From assembly GCA_035493955.1 (NCBI GenBank), contig DATJHI010000036.1, positions 186,001 through 250,000 of the forward strand: DNA of 64,000 nt, read 5' to 3'. The DNA is from NCED01 sp035493955 (lineage in GTDB: Bacteria > Pseudomonadota > Alphaproteobacteria > Caulobacterales > Caulobacteraceae). A program made the translations under genes and the position numbers. The notes beneath the pieces were generated by a model. The model was not told the origin of the DNA. It ran no database searches and saw only the letters and a list, made by a program, of their open reading frames with translations. How positions within the stretch are numbered: position 1 is the stretch's first letter; the number at the start of each line of letters is the position of its first letter. Below are positions 36,301 through 45,210 of this stretch, piece after piece.

Positions 36301-37008
36301 TCAGCCCTCCGCCGTCGGCAGTTCGGCGCTCGACCACTTGGGGCGGTCGCCGAGGATGTCCTCGCCCGTGGCCTCGTAATGGATGATTTCGGCGATGTTG
36401 GTGGCGTAGTCGCCGATGCGCTCCAGGTTCTTGCCGATGAACAGGAGGTGGGCGCAGGCGCCGATCGTGCGGGGGTCGCTCATCATGTAGGTGAGCAGTT
36501 CCCGGAACAGGCTGTTGTAATGCTCGTCGACCTCGTCGTCGGAGGTCCAGATCTGCATGGCCCGGCCAGAATCGCCGGCGGTGTAGGCGTCCAGCGCATC
36601 CTTCAGCCGCGAGGCCACCAGCCTGCCCATCCGCTCGATCGACCTGGTCAGGGGGATGATCGGCTCGGACTCGGCGACCACCAGGGCGCGCTTGGCGATG
36701 TTCTTGGCCATGTCGCCGGTGCGCTCGAGGCTCAGACTCATCTTCAGGGCGCCCACGGTGCGGCGCAGGTCCTGGGCCACCGGCTGGCGCAGGGCGATCA
36801 AGCGGATCGCCTTCTTCTCGATCTCGCGCTGGAGGACGTCGAGCTTCTCGTCGCGCCCGACCACGGCCTGGGCCAGGGTCACGTCGCGCTTGGCCACGGC
36901 GTCCACCGCGTCGGCGAGCTGGGCTTCGGCGAGACCCCCGAGGCGGGCGACATCGGCCTTGAGCTGGGCCAGCTCCTCGCCGAAGAACTTGAGCGTATGT
37001 TCGTTCAT
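36301..37008 (-). CDS. phoU: Phosphate signalling complex protein PhoU
   Basis: A 235-residue protein of two homologous three-helix bundles, each with an E-x-x-x-D metal patch (RTGDMAKNIAKRALV, then RIGDYATNIAEIIHYEATG). PhoU links PstSCAB activity to PhoR and represses the regulon in excess phosphate. Start ATG 37008 (MNEHTLKFFGEEL). Upstream lies a Pho box rather than pstCAB, which in related operons separates phoR and phoU. Confidence 0.97.
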   Translation of the reverse strand: MNEHTLKFFGEELAQLKADVARLGGLAEAQLADAVDAVAKRDVTLAQAVVGRDEKLDVLQREIEKKAIRLIALRQPVAQDLRRTVGALKMSLSLERTGDMAKNIAKRALVVAESEPIIPLTRSIERMGRLVASRLKDALDAYTAGDSGRAMQIWTSDDEVDEHYNSLFRELLTYMMSDPRTIGACAHLLFIGKNLERIGDYATNIAEIIHYEATGEDILGDRPKWSSAELPTAEG

Positions 37009-37104
37009 GGTCTGACGCGAATCCTGCAATCGGACGGAGGAGGCCGGTCCGCAACGCCCGCGGGTGCGCGCGAGCCAACAATGCTATCGCAATGCTGAGA
37101 CATC

Positions 37105-37133
37105 GTGACAGCTCTACGACAGTTTTATCACGG
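37105..37133 (-). promoter_or_regulatory. Pho box upstream of phoU-phoB
   Basis: Reading the minus strand, three 7-base units spaced by 4 bases: CCGTGAT, CTGTCGT and CTGTCAC. The last two form an 18-base box close to the PhoB consensus of two CTGTCAT repeats. It lies 97 bases upstream of the phoU start and overlaps the last codon region of phoR, so PhoB likely autoregulates phoUB separately from phoR. Confidence 0.85.
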
Positions 37134-38657
37134 CCGTAGGGCGGGCGCCGAAACGGCCGGCGGGTCGGAGGCCGGGGGCGGTATCGAGCCGAGCTCTTCG
37201 GCGCGGACCGAAATCATGGGAAAATAGGTGGTGAAGGCCGCGCCGTGGCCCGGAGCGCTCTCCACGGTCACGCCGCCGCGGTGCCGGTTGACGATGTGTT
37301 TGACGATGGCCAGACCGAGGCCGGTGCCCGAGCGGTCGCCGCTCTTCTGCCCTTCGACCCGGTAGAACCGCTCGGCCAGGCGCGGCAGGTGCTCGCGGCC
37401 GATGCCGGGCCCGGCGTCGATCACCTTGAACACCGCGTAGCGTTCGCCTTCGGTGCGGTCGGGGGTCAGCAGAGGCAGGCCGCCCCACCCGGCGGTCGCC
37501 GCCCGCAAACCCGGCACATCTCCCGTCTGGGCGCGCGCGGCGTCCAGTCCGGCCGCCACCTCGACCCGCACACGGCTTCCCGGCGAAGAATATTTCACCG
37601 CGTTGTCGAGCAGGTTCTGGATCACCTGCAGAATCTGGTCGCGGTCCCCGACGACCATGGCCTCCCCCGGCGGAGGCAGGACCAGGTCCAGTTGCACGCC
37701 GCGATCGCCCACCAGCAGGGCGACGGCGTCGGCGACGTCCGCGACGGCCAGGGCCAGGTCGCATTCGGCCGACGGCGGGATGTGCTCGTTCAGCTCCACC
37801 CGGGACAGGGACAGAAGATCCTCGATCAGCCGGCCCATCCGGTCGGCCTGGACCGCCATGATGCGCAGAAAGCGGTCGCGGGCGACCTCGTCGTCGCGCG
37901 CGTGCCCGCGCAGGGTCTCGACGAAGCCGGCCAGAGAGGCCAGCGGCGTCCGCAGTTCATGACTGGCGTTGGCCAGGAAGTCGGCCCGCATCCGCTCGTT
38001 GCGCCGGGCGTCGGTCTCGTCGCGCATCAGCAGCAGGGCCCGGGGCCGGTTGGGAAACTTCTCCGGCAAGGACCGCGCCAGAACCTTCCAGAAACGGTCC
38101 TGGGCGCCGCCGGTCTCAAAGGCGGTGGCGGCGTCGACCCGGCCGAACAGGCTTTCATCCACCGCTTCCAGCACCTCTGGGCGACGGATGGCCGAAACCA
38201 GCAGTCCGCCCTCGCGGGGAATGCGCAGCAGCTCGCGCGCGGCGGCGTTGGCGAACACCAGACGGCGGGCGGCGAAATCGTCCGGCTCTCCGCCCTCCAC
38301 CAGCATCAAGGGATCGGGCAGGGCCTCCAGGGCCTCGACGGCCGACGACAGGCCGTCGAGGCCGGGAACGGTTTCCGCGGCGGGGATCGACGGCTGGGTC
38401 GTCGGCGCAAGACGGGCGGCGAGCAGGCCCCCCAGGGCCAGGGCGACGGCGGCTGCGGCCAGGGCGGCCGCCATCGCCGCGCCGCCCGTGACGGCGATCG
38501 CCAGGACCGCCATGGCGGGGACCAGGGCGACGGCGAGCCCGCGCAGACGCGCGCCGGCCTGTTCGCCAAAGCGAAACGGCGACGTCGGGGATGTCTGCCG
38601 CGACAGGGGCATGAAGTCTCGCGAACGGGGCAAAGAGGAAGCCTCGCCCGAGTCCAT
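37128..38657 (-). CDS. phoR: Phosphate regulon sensor histidine kinase PhoR
   Basis: A 509-residue membrane kinase. Two hydrophobic segments around residues 40-82 form the membrane anchor; a PAS domain follows at about 100-215 (LPDPLMLVEGGEPDD, LVFANAAARELL); phospho-acceptor His233 is in ASHELRTPLA; the N box is NLLDNAVKYSS and the G boxes DAGPGIG and GTGLGLAIV. It phosphorylates PhoB under low phosphate. ATG 38657 or 38612 is the start. Its 3' end carries the phoU-phoB Pho box. Confidence 0.95.
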   Translation of the reverse strand: MDSGEASSLPRSRDFMPLSRQTSPTSPFRFGEQAGARLRGLAVALVPAMAVLAIAVTGGAAMAAALAAAAVALALGGLLAARLAPTTQPSIPAAETVPGLDGLSSAVEALEALPDPLMLVEGGEPDDFAARRLVFANAAARELLRIPREGGLLVSAIRRPEVLEAVDESLFGRVDAATAFETGGAQDRFWKVLARSLPEKFPNRPRALLLMRDETDARRNERMRADFLANASHELRTPLASLAGFVETLRGHARDDEVARDRFLRIMAVQADRMGRLIEDLLSLSRVELNEHIPPSAECDLALAVADVADAVALLVGDRGVQLDLVLPPPGEAMVVGDRDQILQVIQNLLDNAVKYSSPGSRVRVEVAAGLDAARAQTGDVPGLRAATAGWGGLPLLTPDRTEGERYAVFKVIDAGPGIGREHLPRLAERFYRVEGQKSGDRSGTGLGLAIVKHIVNRHRGGVTVESAPGHGAAFTTYFPMISVRAEELGSIPPPASDPPAVSAPALRP

Positions 38658-38723
38658 GAAGGTTTTTTGTCCGCACGGCGACGAATTTTGTCGCTTCCCA
38701 TGGCTGCCGGGTGCGCATCCCCT

Positions 38724-38738
38724 ATTAGCTCAGCTAAT
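38724..38738. promoter_or_regulatory. 15-base perfect palindrome between phoR and the porin gene
   Basis: ATTAGCT-C-AGCTAAT, a perfect 7-1-7 inverted repeat in the divergent promoter region, 67 bases from the phoR start and 110 from the porin start. The symmetry suggests a dimeric repressor operator. It is not a Pho box (those are direct repeats) and I cannot assign the regulator. Confidence 0.5.
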
Positions 38739-38847
38739 GAGAAAGCCATCTATTCTGCCTTTTCGGCGTCGTGAGGCCGGGGCATAGAACCTCCGACACG
38801 ATCGGCTGCGCGGGCAGAAAACCAACCCACGCGAAACGGGGGCAATC

Positions 38848-40443
38848 ATGACTGGTCGACGCCTTTCCAGCGCGCTCAAGCGCGCACTTTTTGCTTATGC
38901 AGCAGGGACTTCCCTGTTGATGACAGCCGGTGCGGCGGCCGCCCAGGATCAGGGTGCGATCGGTTCGGCGGGCGCCGTCCAGGCCGTGCCGACCGATCCG
39001 GTGCAGGCGCGGATCCAGGCCTTAGAAGAGCAGCTCGCCATTCTTCAGGGCCAGATTTCCTCATTGAAGGAATCGACTTCGGCCGGCATCCGCGACGTCC
39101 GTGACGCAGCGTCGAACCAGACCCAGGCGACCTTGCCGAACGGCAGGCCGTCCCTGGCCAGCGCCGACGGGCGCTTCACCGCCAATCTGCACGGCATCCT
39201 CCATTTCGACACGGCCTATTACGCCCAGGCCGAGCCCGGTCCCCTCAACCAGGACCTCCGGCGCGGCGGCGCCGCCTCCGACACGGCCCATGCCCGCGAC
39301 CTGAATTCGGGGACCAATTTCCGCCGGGCGCGCCTGGGCTTCGACGGCAAGGTGTTCGGCGATGTGGACTACAACTTCGTCTACGAATTCGGCGGGTCCG
39401 GGGCGGAGGACGCCGGCCGGATCTATGAGGCCTCGCTGACCTACAACGGCCTCGCCCCCTGGCATATCAAGGTCGGGTCCTTCATCCCGCTGCAGGGGCT
39501 GGAGGATTCCAACTCGACCAACGGCATCCCGCTGCTTGAGCGGCCGGCGCCGTCCGACATCACCCGCACCCTGGTCGGCGGCGACAGCCGCACCGCCCTG
39601 CAGTTCTTCGGCTATGGCGAGCGCTGGCTGATCTCCGGCGCGGTCACCGGAACCTCGCCGGGCGTCGTCAATTCGACCGGCTCCGCCACCGCCCAGGCCT
39701 TCGACGAGCAGCTGGGCCTGATCGGGCGGGTCGCCTACACCCCCTTCAAGGGGGACGACTGGCGTGTCCATGTCGGCGCCAATGTCGGCTATGTCGCCCG
39801 CGTCGCCGACACCGGCGGTCCGGACGCGACCACCGGCCGCTACACCATCCAGTTTCGTGAGCGTCCCGAACTCAGGAACGACACCACCCGCCTGATCGAC
39901 ACCGGCGCCATCGAGGCCCAGCACGCCTACACCGCGGGCCTGGAGCTCGCCTTCCAGAAGAAGAATGTCTACGTCCAGGGCGAGGCCTATCGGTTCGGGA
40001 TCGAGCGTCGCAACAGCGCCCTGTCCAATCCGAACTTCAAAGCCTGGTATGTGGAGGGAAGCTGGCTGATCACCGGCGAGACCCGCCGCTACAACACGGC
40101 CACCGCCGCCTTCGACGGGCCCCCGGTCGCCAATCCCTTCAACGGCAAGGACAAATGGGGGGCGTGGGAGCTGGCGGCGCGCTATTCCGACACCGATCTG
40201 AACTACCATGCCGGATCATTGGGCCAAGCCCCCGCCGCCGACGCGGTGCGCGGCGGCGAACAGAAGATCTGGAGCGCCGGCTTGAATTGGTACTGGAACC
40301 CAGACGTCCGCTTCATGTTCGACATCCAGGACGTCAAGGTCCAGCGCCTGTCGCCGAACGCCGCCACCTATGCGACGCCGGTCGGGGCCGAGATCGGCCA
40401 GCACTACCAAGCGGTCGCCGTGCGCTCGCAGCTCGCATTCTGA
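38848..40443 (+). CDS. Phosphate-selective porin OprO/OprP family
   Basis: A 531-residue outer-membrane porin with a signal peptide ending near AAAAQ, a coiled-coil segment (VQARIQALEEQLAILQGQI) and a long beta-barrel (NFRRARLGFDGKVFGDVDYN, YNGLAPWHIKVGSFIPLQGLE). The terminal Phe is the usual outer-membrane sorting residue. OprP-type porins channel phosphate or pyrophosphate. Divergent from phoR, so phosphate control is expected though no clear Pho box was found here. Confidence 0.9.
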   Translation: MTGRRLSSALKRALFAYAAGTSLLMTAGAAAAQDQGAIGSAGAVQAVPTDPVQARIQALEEQLAILQGQISSLKESTSAGIRDVRDAASNQTQATLPNGRPSLASADGRFTANLHGILHFDTAYYAQAEPGPLNQDLRRGGAASDTAHARDLNSGTNFRRARLGFDGKVFGDVDYNFVYEFGGSGAEDAGRIYEASLTYNGLAPWHIKVGSFIPLQGLEDSNSTNGIPLLERPAPSDITRTLVGGDSRTALQFFGYGERWLISGAVTGTSPGVVNSTGSATAQAFDEQLGLIGRVAYTPFKGDDWRVHVGANVGYVARVADTGGPDATTGRYTIQFRERPELRNDTTRLIDTGAIEAQHAYTAGLELAFQKKNVYVQGEAYRFGIERRNSALSNPNFKAWYVEGSWLITGETRRYNTATAAFDGPPVANPFNGKDKWGAWELAARYSDTDLNYHAGSLGQAPAADAVRGGEQKIWSAGLNWYWNPDVRFMFDIQDVKVQRLSPNAATYATPVGAEIGQHYQAVAVRSQLAF

Positions 40444-40468
40444 TCCCCGTTCCTCAGGAGACCTTGTG

Positions 40469-41500
40469 ATGACCAACGGAATTTCGAGGCGCGGGCTGAT
40501 CGCCGGCGCTGGCGGTCTCGCCGGCGCCGCGGCGCTCGGCGGCCAGGTCTTGGCCCAGGCCAAGCCGGTGACCCTTCTCAACGTCAGCTACGACCCGACC
40601 CGCGAACTCTACAAGGCCTACAACGCCTGGTTCGCCGCCGACTGGAAGGCCAAGACCGGCCAGACGGTGACGATCAAACAGAGTCACGGCGGCTCCGGCG
40701 CCCAGGCCCTGTCGGTGATCGGCGGCCTGCAGGCCGACGTGGTGACCCTGGCGCTGGCCTCGGACATCGACGCCATCGCCCAGAAGGGCAAGTCGATCGC
40801 CCCCAACTGGCAGACCCGTCTGCCGCAGAGCTCCACCCCCTACACCTCGACTATCGTGTTCCTGGTGCGCAAGGGCAACCCGTGGAAGATCCGAAACTGG
40901 GGCGACCTGGCCAAGCCCGGCATCGAGATCATCACCCCCAACCCGAAGACCTCGGGCGGCGCCCGCTGGAACTACCTGGCGGCGTGGGCCTGGGCCCTGC
41001 GCCAGCCGGGCGGTTCGGAGGCGACCGCCAAGGCTTTCGTGCAGAAGCTCTACAGCCAGGTTCCCGTGCTCGATTCGGGCGCCCGCGGCTCGACGACCAC
41101 CTTCGCCCAGAGGGGCCTGGGCGACGTGCTGTTGGCGTGGGAGAACGAGGCCTATCTGTCGCTCGACGAACTCGGCCGGGACAAGGTGGAGATCGTCACC
41201 CCGCCGTTCTCGATCCTGGCCGAACCGCCGGTGTCGGTGGTCGACCGGGTGGTGGACAAGCGCGGCACTCGCAAAGTCGCGGAGGCCTATCTGGCCGGCC
41301 TCTACACCGAGGCGGCCCAGGACATCATCGGCAAGAACCACTATCGCCCTCGCAGCGCGGCGGCGGCGGCCAAGTACGCGGCCAGTTTCCCCAAGATCCA
41401 ACTGGCCACCATCAACGACTTCGGCGGCTGGCCCAAAGCCCAGGCGACACACTTCAACGACGGCGGGGTGTTCGACCAGATCTATCGTCCCAAGCGATAG
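40469..41500 (+). CDS. sbp: Periplasmic sulfate-binding-type protein
   Basis: A 343-residue periplasmic binding protein with a Tat-type leader (SRRGLIAGAGGLAG). Family signatures are strong: LLNVSYDPTRELY, SHGGSGAQAL, ADVVTLALASDIDAI and TSGGARWNYLAAWAW. These match Sbp/CysP sulfate or thiosulfate binding. It follows the phosphate porin by 25 bases with GGAG upstream, and no cysTWA genes are near. Phosphate binding cannot be excluded. Confidence 0.9.
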   Translation: MTNGISRRGLIAGAGGLAGAAALGGQVLAQAKPVTLLNVSYDPTRELYKAYNAWFAADWKAKTGQTVTIKQSHGGSGAQALSVIGGLQADVVTLALASDIDAIAQKGKSIAPNWQTRLPQSSTPYTSTIVFLVRKGNPWKIRNWGDLAKPGIEIITPNPKTSGGARWNYLAAWAWALRQPGGSEATAKAFVQKLYSQVPVLDSGARGSTTTFAQRGLGDVLLAWENEAYLSLDELGRDKVEIVTPPFSILAEPPVSVVDRVVDKRGTRKVAEAYLAGLYTEAAQDIIGKNHYRPRSAAAAAKYAASFPKIQLATINDFGGWPKAQATHFNDGGVFDQIYRPKR

Positions 41501-41612
41501 CATTGCCAGAAGCTGGGCCGGGCGAGGCCCCTACCCCTCGTCCGGCCTACGCCTGAGGAACCTTAGCGGGGCTCAGGGGTTTCGCCCAAGATCGATCTCT
41601 CGGGCCCCCATC

Positions 41613-42029
41613 ATGCCAGACCCATCGCGCCGGCGCCGCTCCGGACAGACCGTCATTCTCACGACTGCCGCGGCGGCCCTCGCCCTGCTGTTGGCCGGCT
41701 GCGACCAGCACGCCGCCGACAATACCCTCAACGGCGTGGCCTCCGACACCAACGCCGCGGTCGATCGGGCCGCCAACCGGGTGGCCGAGCGGACCGAAAA
41801 CGCGGTGGACCAGGTCGCAGGCAAAGCCAAGGACGCCCTCGAAGACGTCAAGCCCAGGGCCCAGGAACTGGCCGACAAGACCGCGACCGGTCTGGGCGAC
41901 CTGGCCGACGCCACCGGCAATGCGGCGATCAAGGCCGGCCAAGCGGTTTCAAAGGCGGGGCAAGCCACCATCCACAAAGCCGACAAGGCGACCGAAAGCG
42001 CCAGGGAACGAGACGCCGCCAAGCCATGA
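41613..42029 (+). CDS. Lipoprotein with LEA-like amphipathic repeats
   Basis: A 138-residue protein. The lipobox LLLAGC gives a lipid-modified Cys after the leader. The mature chain is one long Ala/Asp/Lys amphipathic helix of repeats such as VDRAANRVAERTENAVDQVAG and VKPRAQELADKTATGLGDLA, resembling late-embryogenesis-abundant or apolipoprotein-like repeats. A role in envelope or stress protection is plausible but unproven. Confidence 0.75.
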   Translation: MPDPSRRRRSGQTVILTTAAAALALLLAGCDQHAADNTLNGVASDTNAAVDRAANRVAERTENAVDQVAGKAKDALEDVKPRAQELADKTATGLGDLADATGNAAIKAGQAVSKAGQATIHKADKATESARERDAAKP

Positions 42030-42044
42030 GGCCGCACGTCTAGC

Positions 42045-42062
42045 GCCACCCCCGGGGGTGGC
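42045..42062. repeat. 18-base GC palindrome
   Basis: GCCACCCCCGGGGGTGGC is a perfect palindrome between the lipoprotein stop and the GH1 start. It may act as a transcript-end hairpin for the lipoprotein gene; no U-tract follows. Confidence 0.4.
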
Positions 42063-42100
42063 CCAGGCCCGGTTTTCGCCGCCGCAGTAGAGAGCGCCGC

Positions 42101-43429
42101 ATGTTCAGTTTCATGTTCGCCACCGGAATTGAGAACAGTTGCCCCACGATCAAACAGGGCAAGGTCCGGGTCGACGAGCTGGAGAAGTGTGGATTTTACA
42201 AACACTGGAAGACCGATTTCGATCTCGTCGAGGACTTGGGAATCCGCTTCCTGCGCTTCGGGCCGGCGATCAACATCACCTGGCTGGCGGAGGGACGTTA
42301 CGACTGGTCCTTCGCCGACGAGACCTTCGCGGATCTGCGCCGCCGCGACATCGTGCCGATCGTGGACCTGTGCCACTTCGGGGTGCCGGACTGGATCGGC
42401 AATTTCCAGAACCCCGATTTCCCGCGCCTGTTCGAGCGCTACGCCAAGGATTTCGCCGCCCGTTTCCCGTGGGTCCAGCTCTATACGCCGGTCAACGAGA
42501 TGTACATTTGCGCAACCTTTTCAGCCCGTTACGGCTGGTGGAACGAGCAGATGACCACCGACCGGGGCTTCGTCAATGCGCTGAAGTACATCGTCAAGGC
42601 CAACGTGCTGGCCATGCAGGCGATCCTCGAGGTCCGCCCCGACGCCATCTTCATCCAGAGCGAGTCCTCGGAATATTTCCACGCCGAGAATCCCGGCGCG
42701 GTCAAGCCGGCGGAGATCATGAACTCCGAGCGCTTCTTGTCACTGGACCTGAACTACGGGCGCCGGGTCGATTCGGAGATGTACGAGTTCCTCACCGACA
42801 ACGGCATGACCCGGGACGAGTACCATTTCTTCCTCGGCAACAAGCTGAAGCAGCACTGCATCCTCGGAAACGACTACTATGTCACCAACGAGCACCGGGT
42901 GGCCGAGGACGGGGCGACCTATCCGTCGGGGGAGATCTTCGGCTACAGCGAGATCACCCGCCAGTACTACCACCGCTACCACCTGCCGGTGATGCACACG
43001 GAGACCAACCTAAAGGAAGGTCCCGGCGGCGACGAGGCGGTGAACTGGCTGTGGAAGGAATGGGCCAACGTTCTGAGGGTGCGCAACGACGGCATCCCGA
43101 TCCTGGGCTTCACCTGGTATTCCCTGATCGACCAGGTCGATTGGGATACCGCGCTGCGGGAGGACAACGGCAACGTCAACCCGCTCGGCCTCTACGACCT
43201 CGACCGCAACATCCGCGCCGTGGGCAAGGCCTATAAGCAGCTGATCAAGGACTGGCGCGACGTACTGCCGACCCAGAGCGTCTGCCTTGTGGTGCCCATC
43301 GCCACCCCGCACGAGCACACCGACCCGTGGGACGAGGGCATGAACCTGTTCGCCGACAACGTGTTTCAGGCCCCCAAAACCGCTCCGGCCCCGACCGCCC
43401 CGACCGAGACTGTTCCACAAGGAAGCTGA
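42101..43429 (+). CDS. Divergent glycoside hydrolase family 1 protein
   Basis: A 442-residue TIM-barrel glycosidase. The acid/base is Glu133 in YTPVNEM and the likely nucleophile is Glu301 in MHTETNL, matching the NEP and TEN motifs of GH1 at the expected spacing. The region between (ANVLAMQAILEVRPD) is GH1-like, but several usual GH1 blocks are weak, so substrate is uncertain. No signal peptide. Followed by an SDR and an aldose epimerase, suggesting a small sugar-use operon. Confidence 0.8.
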   Translation: MFSFMFATGIENSCPTIKQGKVRVDELEKCGFYKHWKTDFDLVEDLGIRFLRFGPAINITWLAEGRYDWSFADETFADLRRRDIVPIVDLCHFGVPDWIGNFQNPDFPRLFERYAKDFAARFPWVQLYTPVNEMYICATFSARYGWWNEQMTTDRGFVNALKYIVKANVLAMQAILEVRPDAIFIQSESSEYFHAENPGAVKPAEIMNSERFLSLDLNYGRRVDSEMYEFLTDNGMTRDEYHFFLGNKLKQHCILGNDYYVTNEHRVAEDGATYPSGEIFGYSEITRQYYHRYHLPVMHTETNLKEGPGGDEAVNWLWKEWANVLRVRNDGIPILGFTWYSLIDQVDWDTALREDNGNVNPLGLYDLDRNIRAVGKAYKQLIKDWRDVLPTQSVCLVVPIATPHEHTDPWDEGMNLFADNVFQAPKTAPAPTAPTETVPQGS

Positions 43430-43432
43430 GTC

Positions 43433-44170
43433 GTGCGCTTTATCGATCGCGTCGCCATCGTTTCCGGGGCCAGCGGCGGGATCGGCTTCGCCATCGCCCA
43501 ACGCCTCGCCCGCGAAGGGGCCCGGATCGTGATGGCCGACCGCAACCCGGACAAGGCCAAGGCGCGGGTCGGCGACCTGATCGCGGCGGGCGCCCCGGAC
43601 GCCTGGGTCAGCCGCTGCGACGTCTCGGTCGAGACCGAGGTGGAGGCGACCTGCAAGGGCGCCCTGGACCGCTTCGGCCGGCTGGATGTGGTGGTCAACA
43701 ACGCCGGGCTGATGACCTTCGTCCCGATCGAGGACCTGACCGGGGAGACCTGGACCCAGGTGCTGGGGGTCGACCTGATGGGCGCCTTCTACTTCACCAA
43801 GCACGCCTTCCGGCGCATGAAGCCGGGCGGCTCCATCGTCAACGTGGCCTCGATCCATGCGGTGATGACCTCGCCCCTGGCCGCGCCCTACGCCGCGGCC
43901 AAGGCGGCCATGCTGTCCTTGACCCGCACGGCCTCCATCGAGGGCAAGCCCAAGGGCATCCGTTCCAACGCCATCCTCCCCGGCGCCGTCGATACGCCGA
44001 TGCTGTGGGACAACCCGAACATCAAGTCGGGGGCCGAGACCATCAACCCCGACGATGTGGGCAAGCCGGACGAGATCGCCGCCGCCGTCGCCTTTCTGGC
44101 TTCCGACGACGCCTCCTTTGTCACCGGCGCCAGCCTGGCGGTGGACGGCGGCCGGCTGGCCAAGCTCTGA
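43433..44170 (+). CDS. Short-chain dehydrogenase/reductase
   Basis: A 245-residue classical SDR. Cofactor motif G12-x3-G16-x-G18 (SGASGGIG), catalytic Ser140, Tyr153 and Lys157 (YAAAK). NVASIHAVMTSPLAAPYAAA is the catalytic block. GTG start 43433 with GGAAG upstream, three bases after the GH1 stop. Likely oxidises a sugar or polyol. Confidence 0.92.
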   Translation: MRFIDRVAIVSGASGGIGFAIAQRLAREGARIVMADRNPDKAKARVGDLIAAGAPDAWVSRCDVSVETEVEATCKGALDRFGRLDVVVNNAGLMTFVPIEDLTGETWTQVLGVDLMGAFYFTKHAFRRMKPGGSIVNVASIHAVMTSPLAAPYAAAKAAMLSLTRTASIEGKPKGIRSNAILPGAVDTPMLWDNPNIKSGAETINPDDVGKPDEIAAAVAFLASDDASFVTGASLAVDGGRLAKL

Positions 44171-44172
44171 AA

Positions 44173-45210
44173 ATGGATCGACGGTCGGTTCCGTTCGGCG
44201 CGCTCGTGGACGGCCGGGCCGTCCGGGCGCTGCGCCTCGCCTGGCCGGGCGGGCTGGAGCTGGAGCTGCTCGACTATGGCGCGGTGGTGCGCAGCCTGCG
44301 GGCGCCGGCGGCCGGCGGGATGGTCGAGGCGGTGCTGGGCTTCCCGACTGTCGCCGACTACGAGGCCGACCGCGGCTATCAGGGTTGCATCGTCGGACGG
44401 TGCGCCAACCGTATCGCCGGCGCAACCTTTTCCATCGACGGCGAGCGGTTCGAGGTTGCCGCCAATGAAGGCGCCAACTGCCTGCACGGAGGCGCGCTGG
44501 GTTTCTCGAAGCGGCTGTGGCGGTTCGTCGAGGCAGGCCAGGACGGCCGGTCGGCGACGCTGGCCTACGACTCTCCCGACGGGGAGGAGGGCTTTCCCGG
44601 ACGGGTGCAGGCCCGGGTCGCCTTCGCCCTGACCGCAGCCGACACCCTCACCATCGTCTGGGAGGCAGAGACGGATCGCCCGACCCCGGTGAACCTGACC
44701 CATCACCTCTATTTCAACCTGTCCGGCGGCCCCTCGCGGCCCGCCCTCGATCACAGCCTGGCGATCGCGGGCGACCAGATCACCCCGGTGCGGCCCGATC
44801 TGATCCCCACCGGCGAACGGATGGACGTGGCCGGAACCCCCTTCGACCTGCGCAGCCCCCGGCCGCTGGCCGAAGTCCTGGCGGGGACGCACCCCCAGCT
44901 CGCCATCGCCGGCGGCATCGACCACAACTGGGTCCTCAGGGAAGCGGCGGGGCCGGCCGCGGTGCTGCGTTCGCCGGAGACGGGATTGTCGCTGCAGCTC
45001 TCCACCGACCAGCCGGGATTGCAGGTTTACGGCGGCCAGGGGCTGAGCGGACCCTTCGCCCCTTACGGCGGCGTCGCCCTGGAGCCGCAGGGCTTTCCGG
45101 ACGCGGTCAACCAGCCGCGATTCCCCTCCGTGGTGCTCGCGCCGGGGCACCCCTATAGACGGTCGGCCAGCTATCGGTTCGTGGCCGGCGAGGCCGGGGA
45201 GGACGCGTGA
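44173..45210 (+). CDS. galM: Aldose 1-epimerase
   Basis: A 345-residue beta-sandwich enzyme interconverting sugar anomers. Catalytic His is in VNLTHHLYFNLSG and catalytic Glu in ALEPQGFPDAVN. NRIAGATFSIDG and the HGGALGFSK block are typical. It begins two bases after the SDR stop and overlaps the next gene by 4 bases (GTGA). Confidence 0.94.
   Translation: MDRRSVPFGALVDGRAVRALRLAWPGGLELELLDYGAVVRSLRAPAAGGMVEAVLGFPTVADYEADRGYQGCIVGRCANRIAGATFSIDGERFEVAANEGANCLHGGALGFSKRLWRFVEAGQDGRSATLAYDSPDGEEGFPGRVQARVAFALTAADTLTIVWEAETDRPTPVNLTHHLYFNLSGGPSRPALDHSLAIAGDQITPVRPDLIPTGERMDVAGTPFDLRSPRPLAEVLAGTHPQLAIAGGIDHNWVLREAAGPAAVLRSPETGLSLQLSTDQPGLQVYGGQGLSGPFAPYGGVALEPQGFPDAVNQPRFPSVVLAPGHPYRRSASYRFVAGEAGEDA

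Noticed and set aside
38665..38692. Two TTTTGTC repeats upstream of the porin, considered as a Pho box
   Set aside because: They are 21 bases apart, not the 11 or 22 needed, and the intervening unit does not match.
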